From Sordaria brevicollis (Eukaryota > Ascomycota > Sordariomycetes > Sordariales > Sordariaceae): DNA of 64,000 bases. Where the stretch lies: assembly GCA_033439795.1 (NCBI GenBank), contig JAUTDP010000015.1:186001-250000 (forward strand). The letters are read 5' to 3'. Shown piece by piece: positions 37,866 to 50,324 of the stretch. The position numbers were made by a program, and so were the translations under genes. How positions within the stretch are numbered: position 1 is the stretch's first letter; every line of letters starts with the position of its first letter. The notes under the pieces are model-generated. The model ran no database searches and was not told the origin of the DNA. It was given only the letters and a program-made list of their open reading frames with translations.

Positions 37866-37915
37866 GAGAAAACCTAGGCACACTCTAAGACCAACCTACA
37901 CTCACTCTAAGACCC
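37866..37915 (+). repeat. MULE left terminal inverted repeat
   Basis: Begins GAGAAAACCTAGGCACACTC and ends CACTCTAAGACCC. The inverted counterpart is 50267-50316, with five mismatches clustered in the middle. Not mutated by RIP. Confidence 0.93.
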
Positions 37916-38399
37916 ACAACTTTCCCCAGATTTCCTTATACTGGCAGCCTATGCCACTCTATGGCACTTAATATATAAAAACCCACTTTTAGCTATGAAA
38001 TCGACCTAATTATGTATATAGATCATTGTAGCGCATTTCGTAAAATTTTTCGAATTAAATTTCGTACGTTCTCTTCTATATAATATAATATAACCTATTA
38101 GTACCGTACTATTATAATACGACTCTATTAACCGCGCTAGTATTCTATACTTTATTAAAGTACGTTAATTAATTAGTATAAATTTTAACCGTTATTAATA
38201 GATCTCTTTATAAATAGCTTCTAACGACCGCCCCCGTTGCGACTCTTTTAATACTATAACTACTTTCGCTAATTATACCTCCTTCTCTCGCAAAATATAA
38301 GCTATTCCTTCTAACGACCCTATTTATATTATTAATATTAGAAGGACTATTATTGAAGTCCGTTACAATATCGCTGAATTTTGCCGCCACCGTCGATTT

Positions 38400-40074
38400 A
38401 GCGTTATAACCCTTAAAGGAAATAAATACCCAATACGTAATTAATTATATCCTATATACGGTTAAATTTATTATTATATTTTCTAATACGATTATACCTC
38501 CTATAAGCTATATTAGAAGTATAACCCCAATTCCTATTATAATTATACCTTCCGTAAATTCGTTAATAAATATCCTTTTTATATTATAGTTATTAAATAA
38601 ATTAAGGTTAATTGGAAGTGGGTTATTAAAGTTAATAACTTTAATTACGATAAATATCCGCTATTTTAATATTTTAATAACTATTTATTTTTGAAGGAGA
38701 AGGCGTTTATTACGTATTTAGAAGCGTAAGAATTAATCGCTAATTTTTTACGTAGGAGGGAATAAATTATCTAATCCGTTTATACGACTGTTAAAGAGAA
38801 GTATTTATATATCCTTCTTCGGTATAAAAATTTCGATAATATACGTTTACGATTTAAGAAAGCTTCGAAGGAAGGGTACGCTAATATTTAAAATTTTATT
38901 CGATCCTTCGAAAATAATCCTAATATAGTTTATTACTATATTAATTAAAAGGATAAAATTAATATTATTTTATCGAATACGTTTTAGCTATTCGATTTTG
39001 AACGTAAAATATAATTACGTAACCCCTCTATTATTTCCTTCGATATTACGTATAAAATTAATTATTATTATATAACCTTCGTATAGGGTATTATTATTAT
39101 TAACGAAAAGACTTTTATACCAATCTTTTAAATAATATTTAATAACGAACGTTCTAATAATTATATTTACTTTATTAACTAAATCCGCCGCGCCTTTAAT
39201 ATTTTCGATATTCGCTAATTTAACGTTATTATTAATAATAGAAACGATATTTTCATTAGCGTATTATACTATAACCTACCCAATACCAATTTTTAACAAT
39301 ACGTTTAATATATTAATTATAACGTAGTTAAAAATATTAAAAAATTTTAAAAGAAATCCGCCGATTAAAACGACGACGAGGTTAAAGAAGAGGAGGATAG
39401 AGATAATAATTAATCCGCCGATTTTAATAACGAGGATTTGGATAATAATAATAATAATAATAACGGCGACGATAATATCGATTAATTTAATAAAAATAAC
39501 GACGTCGTCGAATTTAATAAGAATAATTTAACTTTTAAAACCGATAATAAGGTTAATCGCTAATATTTTATTCGTTTATATAAAAAGGTATATATTATAA
39601 TTAGGATTAGAATTAATTTCCCCCCCGTCCTTCGTAAGGTCGCTAATATACGGTCTATACTATTTTTTATATAATAATATATAATTTATTCCTATACGAT
39701 TTCGGATTATAATAAAATATAAGCGCGCTTTTAGCGGGAATTTAACGAAATTTAAAAGGTTATTATCGATTATTTTAAAAAAGAGTTTATCCTTATTTAA
39801 AAAGAGTAAATAGGTTATTATACTAAAGAGAATTTTAATTATAATTAAATAACGACGTTACTAAACGAATTTAATAACGGTTTATTTAAATTTTATTATA
39901 TTTTTATTCGTAATAGTTTCGCGGATATTTTCGAAGTATATTCCTAATACGTCGTTAACTATTATATTTATTTTAAAGAGGAAGGTATTATTTTTATATT
40001 AATTATTCGTATAATATAAATTAGTAAATTTCAATTAGGGTTTTACCCTTTTAAAATTATTATATAAACGCTTC
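38400..40074 (+). pseudogene. MULE transposase remnant, N-terminal and catalytic part
   Basis: Read through RIP-made stops on the plus strand. A FAR1/GCM-like zinc-binding region lies at about 38540-38665 (CPF- and HDKHP-like residues now appearing as YPF ... NYDKYP). The catalytic region follows: SFDITYKINYYYI at about 39034-39072 matches the D-x-TYKTN motif. NVIINNRND at about 39221-39250 matches the second acidic motif. A Y-x-x-Y pair near 39310 sits where C-x-x-H normally lies, before NYNVVKN. A run of Asn/Asp codons at about 39440-39475 marks an acidic insert. The frame stops at the retrotransposon insertion point. Each substitution that breaks it is of the C-to-T or G-to-A type expected from RIP. 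Confidence 0.75.
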
Positions 40075-40079
40075 GAATC
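40075..40079 (+). repeat. Target-site duplication of the LTR element, left copy (GAATC)
   Basis: GAATC directly precedes the 5' LTR; the same 5 bp directly follow the 3' LTR at 48422-48426. Five bp is the usual duplication for Ty3/gypsy integrases. Confidence 0.88.
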
Positions 40080-40335
40080 TGTCATGGCATGGCAGGATGG
40101 GTGCCAGGGACAGGGCACTGGACCCATAACACATCGGATGGAATAAGGCTCAACCTCTTATCAATAAGATAGATCCGGATTAGGAAGGCGATATAGGACG
40201 GCAAGACCTAACTTATATACTAAGCTTACGATACCTTCGTTTATTAACCTTTCTTTTCCTTCTTTATATTTAATTTTACTTTAAATTGTAGCTTCTAATT
40301 TTGTAATTTATCTCTCGTAGAATTACGCTCTTATA
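40080..40335 (+). repeat. 5' LTR of the retrotransposon
   Basis: 256 bp, starting TGTCATGGCATGGCAGGATG. Its first ~125 bp keep many CA and TG dinucleotides, while the second half is RIP-mutated. Confidence 0.9.
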
Positions 40336-41799
40336 TAAAATTAAATATCTTCCTTTTGTCGGGGACGGTATTATAATATCCTACCTAATTTAGTACCGAG
40401 TAGTTAATTTTCATTTAATTCCCTATATTAAATAAAATCGATTAACCTAATATAATACTTTAATTTAGAGAAGGTTCGCTAAGTTTTATAATAATTATAG
40501 TACGAAGGGTATTATTAAATTAAATACTCTACCCCCCCCCGCCTCCGCCTCAAATTGAACTAAATTTACGATATTTAACGTTAAAAATTCCCTTTCCTAA
40601 TAATAATAATTCCGTTTTACTTCTATTACCGAAATAAATAAAAATAGCGACTTTATTAGTAACCCCAACCCTATTAAAGGATATTTACGAAATTATTCTA
40701 ATATAAATATTAGCGAATATTCTTCCTATTATTTAAATTCATCCTTGGGGCTACTCTTCGATAACTTCTAAATTACTAATTACGAAGAGGAGCTTACCGA
40801 AGGATAATTGTAGTACTTAAACGAAAATAATACCCCCGTACTAATAGTTAATAAACTTTAGAGGTTTTTATCGGAATTATTAAATAAGAGTATTAAGGTT
40901 ATACCCTATATCTTACTTGCGAAGAGAATTAATATTAATATTAACGTTCTTACCTCCTTACTACGTAATAATCCCTTTAAAATTCTTTTTATAAATAAGG
41001 GTAAATTAAGGGAAATTTTCGCTATATTCGTAGGACTTAGTAAAACCCTAATCGGTATAGTATTTATTACGTTAAAAACGCTTTTTAAAATTATTAATAA
41101 TTTAATTTTTAATCTTAGTAAAATTATCGATATAAAATACAATTTTTATTACGATTCCCCCTATAAAATTCCGAATAAAAATATAAAAACGAAGTTTTAT
41201 AATTAAATTATTATAGGGCTAAAAATTCCGATTAAAAACGATATAAATTAAGTTATTACGGATAAACGATATAATTAGAACCCTTAAATTTATTAATTTA
41301 CGCTTAAGGATTTTATTACTAATTACCTTTTAAAGATTTACCCTTATATAAAAAACCCTTAATATTAAATTACCTTTAATAAAATTAATTTTAATATTTA
41401 TTAATATATTCGTTAATTAAATTATAAATAATATTTAGGAAATAAGGAAATTCTTTTCTTCGATTTTATATTTAGAGTAATAGCCGAATTAAAAGCTTTC
41501 AGTATTAAAAGCTTTAATATCTAATATCGTTTTATTAATAAGGAGGATTTTTATCGGGTTTATACCGCGGATCCGGACGCTATTTTTTATAAAATACGCT
41601 TCCGATTTATATTTAACGATACCCTTAGGAATATAATTTAAGATTTTTTTACGTTTATAAATTTAGCCCGGGAAAACCTTGCCCGTTTAGATACTTAAAT
41701 TACCTACTTCGTTAAAAAAGTTAATAATTTACTTAAAAATAATAATTATTTAATTAACGAATTTAATAAAATTAGTAAGGAAATTACTACCTTATAATA

Positions 41800-44700
41800 G
41801 AATAAAAAGAAATTTTAAAATATTAATTAAATTACAATTACCCCTACCGACCCGAAGGTATTAAAATAAATCCAAGTATTAAATAATTAAAATTATTTTT
41901 TAATTTGCGTAGTAACGATTTTAACGGACTTTATAGCGGTAATTTACACTAATATTATATTTAATTTTTAGAAAAGGTAATCGGAAATTAAATAATTAAT
42001 TAATAAATATATTAGGATAATTAATAAGGCCCTTCCTATAGGAGAGAGAAGCGGTAAATAATTTCTTAATATCTTTAAAGTAATTACTCTTATAGCCGAA
42101 ATAATTAAACGGGAAATTACTATATAGTACGCTATTTTAGATCGGGATCCTAAGGATTATAGAAGAAATTTTAACGAACCCGGAAACGATTCCAATTATA
42201 ATAGTAAAAACGACGATTTTAGAAGAACTTAATTACTAAAACGGAGGAGCCTTTTTATTCGGGATTAGAATAGCCGTAAGTATACCCTTATTGGATTTTT
42301 AATCCCCCGGAAACGTAAATATAAGAGGTTTGTTAAAATCCCCGATATCTTTATATTTAATAACGATTTATCTTAGGATAAAGTTTTTTTCGATATATAA
42401 ATCTTTTAAATAAAGAATAAATTTAAATAAAATAGAAACTATTTCTAGGATAAAGACGCCCGTATAAATAAAATAATATTATAGTTAGGCGGAACCGTGG
42501 CCGACGGTATATTCCCCTATTTAAATCCTTATTATCCCGAGGCTATTAAGATTATTAATAAATTATTAGAATAATTTTAGAATAATTATTATAATTATAA
42601 TATTAATAAAAAAGTTATTAATAATTATAAACGATTTAAAATAAAAGTTATAAAATCGTTTACCGATTTTAAAACCAAATTTATATATTTTATTAAATTC
42701 CGTTAATTACCCCGTAACCTTTAAAAATAGAATCTTTATTAGAAAATAATTCGGGAATTTAAGGTCCCTATAGAAATTATATATTTTAACCCCAAAATAA
42801 CGTTCGAATCGTATTATTATTTACTTTAATCCTTAAATATAATTATAAAGAGAAAGGAATAGAAATTTAAAGATATTTAACGTTGTAAGGATAAAATATA
42901 AAATTAGAAATTATTTACTTTTAATAATAAACCCTCCCCTTAACGTATTATTACCCCTAAATATTAATAATTTACGTTCGAAGAAATAAAGAAATTAAGT
43001 ACTAAAAACCGTTATTTTAACTATTGTAAAGTAGGATATTAATCGATAATTTACCCTAATAAGGCTAAAATTGGTAATATTAACGCATTAAAAATTAAAT
43101 TAAATATTATCGCCGATTAAATTTAAAGACCGTTATAAAATTTTGAACTAATTAATTAAAATAAGTAATTATTGGCTAGAGAAGAGGGAAATTATATTAA
43201 TAAATTTAATTTTCTTTAAGAATCGGAAAATTAAACGCTTAAAGAAAAGTTTCTACTTTAGGAGAAATATTGGTTAGAAATATAAAAAATAGAAAAGAAA
43301 TAATTTTAATATATTAATTAAATTAAACCTACCCGGATTTCGATTTAAATAATTATTTAGGGAGTAGTAAATAATTTCTTATTATATATATTATAATTAA
43401 TAATAGACTCTCTATTATTACTAATAATACGTTCGTCGATATTGGAATAAATATATATATTTTAGTAAATAAACGGTTTAATAATAAGTTTAAAAAATTA
43501 GGCTTAAAAGAGTATAACAATTTTAACTTTAATTATATTACTGGATTTAAAAAAATATAACCCGATTAAATTAATAAGGCTATAAAGAGAATTATTTAAG
43601 TTTAAAGAGTATAATATAATTAATAATAAATATTAATATTACTATAATTAAGGAAAGATATAATCCTAGGAAAGATATAATTAGCGAAAAATAATATATT
43701 ACTAAATTACTAAATAAGAAGATTAATATTTATAAAAAATATTATCCTAATTTTAAAAGAGGATAATAATATTTTAATAAATAAATCGGTTGAATTATTA
43801 AACGATAACTAATTTTAGAGGGATATAATCGAAAAAGAACGAAAAATAATTAGAAAAAATAAGAGGAAGAAAGATAGGAAAGCGATTTAATCGAAAATAT
43901 AGGAATTAATAATAGAAATAGATAAATTAGGTAAAAAAAAGATAAAAATTAAAGAAGAAATTTTTAATAATGAATACCGACTTTTAAAAATCCTATAAAT
44001 ACGATTTAATCGTTCGTTATCTTTATCCTCCGAAGAATAAATTATAAAAAAGATAGAAAGAGAATTATACGAAATAAAACCTCTAATTAAAGAAAAATAA
44101 TAATAATAGGGAAAAAAAGAGAGAAAGGAATTGGGTAAAAAATTATTCCCCTTAAAAAATATAGAGGGTCCTTATAAATTAGAAAAGAAATAGGTATAAA
44201 TTAAAGTAAAACCGGCGGATTTAATAATAATTTTAATAAAAATTTTCGAATATTATATTTATAAGAATAAAGCATAGCCCGAAATTATTAATTTATATAA
44301 AATCGATAGTATTATTAATATTTTAAAAAGAAGGTAAGAAGAATTAAAAAATACGTTGAAAAATATAATAATAATATTAATAAAAATTCTATTAAATTAT
44401 TATAAAATAGAAGAATTAGAAGTCTTTAATAAAATAGAGTCTAATACGCTATTTAAATATAAGTTAAATATAAATTATAAAATCGAATTCGAAGAAAGTA
44501 AACGACCGGAGGATTTAAATATTAATTTATTATATCGAATAATAATTATAAAGTTAAAAAAGTATCGAAAATATATTATAGAAAATTTATAGAAAGGCTT
44601 TATTAAAGCGAATTTAATACTTTAAGTAATATTTATTTTATTTATATTTAAAATTAATAGAAGTTTAAAATTTTACGTAAATTACCGAAAGTTTAATATT

Positions 44701-47640
44701 ATTACTTAAAAAGACTAATATTTATTATTTTTAATTAAAGAAACCTTAGCCTACATTTCTAGTGCCAAAATCTTTACGAAAATTAATATTAAATAAATAT
44801 TTTACCGAATTCGTATAATTTTAGGTTATAAAGATTTAATAATATTTAGGATAGGTTTTAAGGTATATAAATATAATATATTCCCGTTCGGATTATACGG
44901 AAATTTATCGTCCTTTTAAAGGCTAATTAATAATATTCTAATAAAAGGTTAATACTTCTATAATATATATTTAGACGATATTTTAATCTTTTTAAAAATT
45001 AAAGAGGAATATATCCAATATATTAAATAAGTCTTGAAACGGTTGCGAAAAGTAGGGCTTTAAGCGGATATTAATAAATATAAGTTCTATATAATAAAAA
45101 CTAAATTCCTAAAATTTATTATTAATATAAATAGTATTATAATCGACCTTAAAAAAGTAATAATTATTAGAGAATAAGCGGTCCTTAAAAACTTAAAGGG
45201 TATTTAAACCTTTATAGGTTTTTATAATTTCTATTATAAATTCGTACGAAATTTCGGACGTATAGTATAATTATTGAATAATTTAATTAAGAAAGATTAA
45301 ATATTTATATAAATAAAGGAATATTAATAAGCCTTCGAACGGTTAAAGGAAACCCTATTAAATACCCTAATATTAATTTATTATTAATATAGAGAGGAAA
45401 TTAAAATAAAAATAAATATTTTAAACAGGGTATATATAAGAGTATTTTCTTAGAAAAAAACTATTAATAGTAAAGAGGATTAATATTTAATAGCCTTTTA
45501 TTCGGAAATAATAATACCCGTAGAATTTAATTACCCTATTTATAATAAAGAATTTTTAACCGTAATAAAGGAAATAAAGGTATAAAAATTAGAATTAATT
45601 AATATCGAAAAATTATTTACTATCGTTACCGATTATTAAGTATTAAAATACTTTTTAATAAAGAAATTATTAAATTTAAAATAGGCTATTTAATTAAAAG
45701 TACTTTTAATATACAACTTCTATATAATTTACCGTCTAAAGAAAAATAATATAGCCGTTAACGCTTTATTAAAGAAATTAAAGGATATTAAAATAATAAT
45801 AAAAAAGAAGGAAGTATAAAAAATATTATAGCTATTAAAGAAAAAAGGAGAAGTATTCGTTTATATAAAAAATAAGGGAGAGGGGTTAACCGAAGTAACG
45901 GAATTTATCCTATTAATATTATTAAGCGAAAAATTAAAATATAATATCGATAATAATATTTTAATAAAATAAATCTTAAAAATTAACCGAATAAGCGATT
46001 TTATTTCTATTTACCGGACTAGGGTAAAAAAGGGAAATAATCGCTTAACTAAATTATAGGACCTAATACTTTACAATAGGAAGTTTATTATACCGGATAT
46101 AGATAATTTACGTACGAAGGTTATTAAAGAATATTATAATACTTTACTAACGGCTTACCTAAGAAGAAATAAAATTAAAATAATTTTAGCGATACGATAT
46201 TAGTAGTTAGGACTTATAGCCGATATAAATCGTTATATAAATAATTACTAAATTTACCGATTTTTAAAAGTATTTAAAAATAAAATTCTAAGATTATTAA
46301 AAATAGAATTATTAAGAAATAAATATAGAATTTAAAAATTATTAATAGTAAATTTTAAAAGTATACCTAAAGATAAAAAAGGCTATAATAATATACTAAT
46401 TATTATCGATCGATATTCTAAAACGTTATAGTACGCCCCCTATAGGGATATAATAATTAACGTTAAAGCGGCGTTATTATATTAATAAGGACCCTACCGA
46501 TTAATAAAATTACTTAAAGAGGTAATTAGTAATAAAGGGTTATAATTTATATTAAAATTTATATAAAAATTATTATAACTATTTAATATTCGCTAGAAAT
46601 TAAATATAACGGGATATTCTCAAATAGTAAAATAAATAGAAATTATAAATTAATATTTAAATTAAAAATTAAAACCCTTCGTTTTATATAATTAAAATAA
46701 TTAATTAAACCTTCTACCCGCTATAAATTTCGTATAAAGCACCCTCCCCTATAAGAATTTAAATAGATTATTACTATACGAAATTACTTTAGGCTATTAA
46801 AGATTTCTCCTAATAATTAATTAAATTAATACGGTAATTAATAGAATAACGAAAGAAAAACTATTTAAAAACGAAATTAAGGAAATAATAGAAAAATTAT
46901 ATAATACCTAAAATAAAATACGGAAAATAATAGAAAAAATATAAATAAAATAAATAATATAAACTAATCGATATTAATAAATCCTAAATTTCGGAATAGG
47001 AAATAAAATCTTTATTATTAAGAAGATATAATCGATTAACCGCCCGAATAATAAATTAAACTTCCCTTTAATAAAAATACTATATAAAATTATAATAATA
47101 AAAAAATACTTATACGAATTTAATATACTATTAATTTAAAGAGGATTTAAAATATTTTATATTAATAAACTACGTAAGGATTTAAATAACCTTCTTTTAA
47201 AATAAAATAACGAAAACCTAACGGGAGAAATTATTAATAACGAAAAGGAATAGGAAATTAAAGATATTATTATATATAAATTAGTAAGGAAATGCTTAAA
47301 ATACTAAATTAACTAAAAAGGATAGGACCCAAATTTAATATAGTACGAAGCTTCTAACTTTAAAAACGTAGTATAGAAGCTTCAAAAATACTATATAGTA
47401 AATAAAGACAAACTAAAACCACTTAAACGATTATATTATTAATTTAAAATTATAAAAGAAAATACTATAGCGGAAGAATATACGGATGATAATAAATTAA
47501 CGGAAAATTCCCTAAACGGTAAAAAATTTAAATAATTATAGTATAAAAAATAATAAAAAAGGAGGTTCCCCTATTTTAATTATACGCCCCGCCCGAATCC
47601 CTTATACTTTAAACCTTATAGCGAAACGTTAATAGAAAAT
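41800..47640 (+). pseudogene. Decayed gag-pol of the chromovirus
   Basis: Recognisable pieces in the plus strand, interrupted by many stops. Zinc-knuckle-like NRYFNYCKVGY ... YPNKA is at about 43003-43070, with Cys/His mostly turned to Tyr. Protease VDIGIN (from D-T/S-G) is near 43435. Reverse transcriptase spans about 44440-45240 with the intact active site YLDDIL near 44966. FIGFYNFYYKF is near 45210. RNase H-like FYSEIIIPVEFNYPIYNKEF lies at about 45490-45560. An integrase core IIIDRYSKTL is near 46405. A chromodomain-like C-terminus is at about 47245-47400. The 5' part (40336-41800) has no assignable motif. The region is non-functional. Confidence 0.8.
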
Positions 47641-48165
47641 AAAGGATAGCGTATTATTTATAATAGCGTATTTCCCCCTTACCCTCGCCTACGCTTATAA
47701 TTTATATAGTATTTTAATTTAAAATTAGTAGGATAATAATAATTACAAGGAAATCGAAAAATATAATTATATTTAACATAAATAAGAATCGAACGTAAAA
47801 TTCTACGATTTATAGTATTAATAACGGTTATTATTCATTAATAATAAACCGCTATATTATAAACGTCCTTATAATACCCTTTTCGGGGTTAATAATAATC
47901 GAAATTAAAAAGTATATTTATAAAAGTACGGGGAAAAGGATAATAAAAGGATATTAAAAAAAAACGGTAGAAGAATCGGGTTAAGAAGGTAATAAATAAA
48001 TAGTAATAATAGAATAAGGGGATTTTAGTATTAATTTTACTCTTCCGTCCGATATTTTTAGAATCGGACGCGCGTTTTACGGTATTTAATATTAGCTACT
48101 TATCCCTTCTATTCTTTTCTTTCTTTCGGCTTTGGAATTAAACCTTCTTCCGGAGGGGGGGGTAA

Positions 48166-48421
48166 TATTATAATATAGTAGGATGGGTGCTAGGGATAGG
48201 GTACTAAACTTATAATATATTAGATGGAATAAGGTTCAACCTCTTATCGATAAAATAGATCCGGATTAGGAAGGCGATATAGGACGGTAGGACTTGGCTT
48301 ATATACTAGGCTTACGATGCCTTCGTTTGTTAACCTTTCTTTTCTTTTTTTACACTTAATTTTACTTTAAATTGTGGCTTCTAATCTTGCAGTTTATCTC
48401 TCGTAGAATCACGCTCTCATA
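48166..48421 (+). repeat. 3' LTR of the retrotransposon
   Basis: 256 bp, aligned end to end with the 5' LTR. Here the first half is RIP-mutated and the second half keeps TG and CA dinucleotides, the reverse of the 5' copy. Confidence 0.9.
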
Positions 48422-48426
48422 GAATC

Positions 48427-48640
48427 CTCGATAATTAATATTATAAAATTCAATTAATATTACTAAGGAGATTAGGTAAGCGTTAGGGTAAATTATTATT
48501 TTTATATACCTATTTATTATAAAAGTAATTTAATTTACTTTACGCGTACGAAATAGAGGTACGGTTATAAAATAATAAAGTTATATTTATTAAAAAGGAA
48601 ATATACCACCCCTTTTAATATTTATACTAATTTCGAATAA
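48427..48640 (+). pseudogene. MULE transposase remnant, SWIM zinc-finger part
   Basis: Continues the left-arm frame after the retrotransposon. LYTYLL ... FNLLYAYEIEVRL at about 48500-48570 has the spacing of the SWIM finger (C-x-C ... C-x-H) that ends Mutator transposases, with Cys/His changed to Tyr as RIP would do. A YHPF-like motif follows. Confidence 0.68.
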
Positions 48641-50266
48641 AATACCCTATTTTTATACCCGATAGCTTTTTATATTAATTCTTTATATAGAATATAATTA
48701 ATAAATACTTTAATTTTAAACCTACGGTAATAAAGATCCTTAAAGGCCGGCTACGTAATATTAGGGGATTATTTAATTACGAGCCTATTATTATATAACC
48801 TCCTTAAAGTACGATTTAGATTTAGAATACGATTTAAAATATTAATATTACTAATAATACTATTTAATTTAATTAAAATAATTAACCTTTTTAAAGTAAG
48901 CCCCCTACTCTTTAATACAGTTACGTTACTAGAATTAATATACGCGTTACTTAATAATAAACTTAAATTAATAATATTAACCTACCCGGTCCTCGTAATA
49001 AATTACAAAATATTATACCCATTAAAATATCCGCGCATCGTTACTACTCCTAATAGGAATTGGCTAAATCTAATTTCGAAGTCCTCGATACTAAAAATAC
49101 TACTACGAATATTATAATAATTTATATAGGGAGGGAGCGAATAAAGCGAATATATAAAGGGGGAGACTACTAAGGATAAAGGCTTATTAAAGACGATAAT
49201 AATATTAAAAGTATTATTTTCGTTAGAATTATTATAGTACCCCTATAGAGCCCTTTTATATTTATTTAATTAAGGGTTAAAGAGGAGGAGGAGGAGGATT
49301 CGGGTTTAGAGTTTTTAAATCCCCTTCCCTTTCCCTTTCCTTTTCCCTCTCCCTCTCCCTTTCCCTCCCCCTCTCCCTTTTCCTCCCTTTCTCCCTCCCC
49401 TTTTCCCTCTCTTCGGTCTTTATTTCCGCCGTTTATACTATAATAAATTAGCGAACCTTTTACGTCTATACTTATATAATTAATATAATAATTTTAGCGT
49501 AATTACTTCGGGTTTAACGTTTTTTATTATATAATCGACGATTAATTTAATAATAGCGACCGCTAACCCCGGGAGAAAAATAAGGAATATATACCTAAAA
49601 TATTAATTAAGGAGGAATAGTAAGTAAAATTCCAATTAGAGGAGGAGATTAGGTAGTGGGTAATTAAATAGGTAGAGAAATACCCCTTCGATAACAATTA
49701 TAAAATAAATAATTACCCGCTATTTAATATATTATTTAAGGAGGATAGCCAATTCATATAATAACGCCGTATGCGTTTTAGATTACGTAAATAGTTTATT
49801 ATTAAATAAAAATTTAATCCCCCTATCTTATATAAATATAAGGGCGAATTTACGTATTTAAAATTCAATTTTATAATTAATATTAATATTAATTAAATAA
49901 ACCGATGTAATCGCCGTAAAAGGAGGAGGGTAATTAAATTAAATTAAGATCTAGAAATTATAATATAGGAAGAGAGGGAGGTTTTAAAAAACGTATATAA
50001 TAATAAGGATCTATAAATAATATAGTTACGCTTACCTAATCACCGCTTAAATCCCATCCTACTCGATATATAAATATTATAATATAGATAGATAGATAAA
50101 TAGAAGGGGACTCCAAATGGCAAAACGGTATGTTATAATACTATGAAATTATTATGACTCTGGTGGCCCAGTATATTTGTTAGATTTGAATAGGGATGCT
50201 AGATGATATGGGAAAACTGGATTTTACTATACAAAACGACCAAGATTACGTGTCAGTTGTCATATG
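48641..50266. other. Right arm of the MULE, no gene assigned
   Basis: RIP-mutated sequence to about 50090, then unmutated subterminal sequence to the right terminal repeat. It contains a polypyrimidine tract of CCCTTT/CCCTCC units at about 49320-49415 and a short GATA repeat near 50087. Decayed coding sequence is possible but no motif was found beyond a Gly/Arg/Pro stretch that could be the transposase C-terminus. Confidence 0.5.
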
Positions 50267-50316
50267 GGGTCTTAGAGTGAGTGTAGGCTAACCTTGGAGT
50301 GTGCCTAGGTTTTCTC
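50267..50316 (-). repeat. MULE right terminal inverted repeat
   Basis: Inverse of the left repeat with 45/50 identity, ending GCCTAGGTTTTCTC immediately before the target duplication. Not affected by RIP. Confidence 0.93.
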
Positions 50317-50324
50317 ATTAACAA
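50317..50324 (+). repeat. Target-site duplication, right copy (ATTAACAA)
   Basis: Second copy of the 8-bp host sequence; the host exon continues at 50325 in frame. Confidence 0.95.

Larger units (their letters stand above)
40080..48421 (+). mobile_element. Ty3/gypsy chromovirus LTR retrotransposon, RIP-degraded
   Basis: An 8342-bp element with 256-bp LTRs starting TG (TA in the mutated right copy) and ending in CA mutated to TA, and a 5-bp GAATC duplication. It is inserted inside the MULE transposase in the same orientation. Internal plus-strand frames, read through stops, show gag zinc knuckle, protease, reverse transcriptase, RNase H, integrase and a C-terminal chromodomain in the Ty3/gypsy order. 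No frame longer than about 80 codons survives, so it cannot encode protein. Confidence 0.92.
37866..50316 (+). mobile_element. Mutator-like (MULE) DNA transposon, RIP-degraded, with nested retrotransposon
   Basis: A 12451-bp insertion bounded by 50-bp terminal inverted repeats (45/50 identical) and an 8-bp target duplication. Removing the nested retrotransposon and its duplicated 5 bp leaves about 4.1 kb. The two arms encode decayed transposase pieces on the plus strand with Mutator-type motifs. Nearly the whole interior has the RIP signature. The outermost ~100 bp on the left and ~200 bp on the right are of normal composition. MULEs usually make 8-11-bp duplications, which fits. A hAT origin (also 8 bp) was considered, but the transposase motifs favour MULE. 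Confidence 0.87.

Noticed and set aside
37975..50090. The AT-rich block as a centromere core or a mitochondrial DNA insertion
   Set aside because: Exact terminal repeats, target duplications, LTRs and transposase/pol motifs explain it as two nested elements degraded by RIP.
37866..50316. Outer element as a hAT transposon because of the 8-bp duplication
   Set aside because: The decayed transposase shows Mutator-type D-x-TYKxN and SWIM motifs, and 50-bp inverted ends are longer than typical for hAT.
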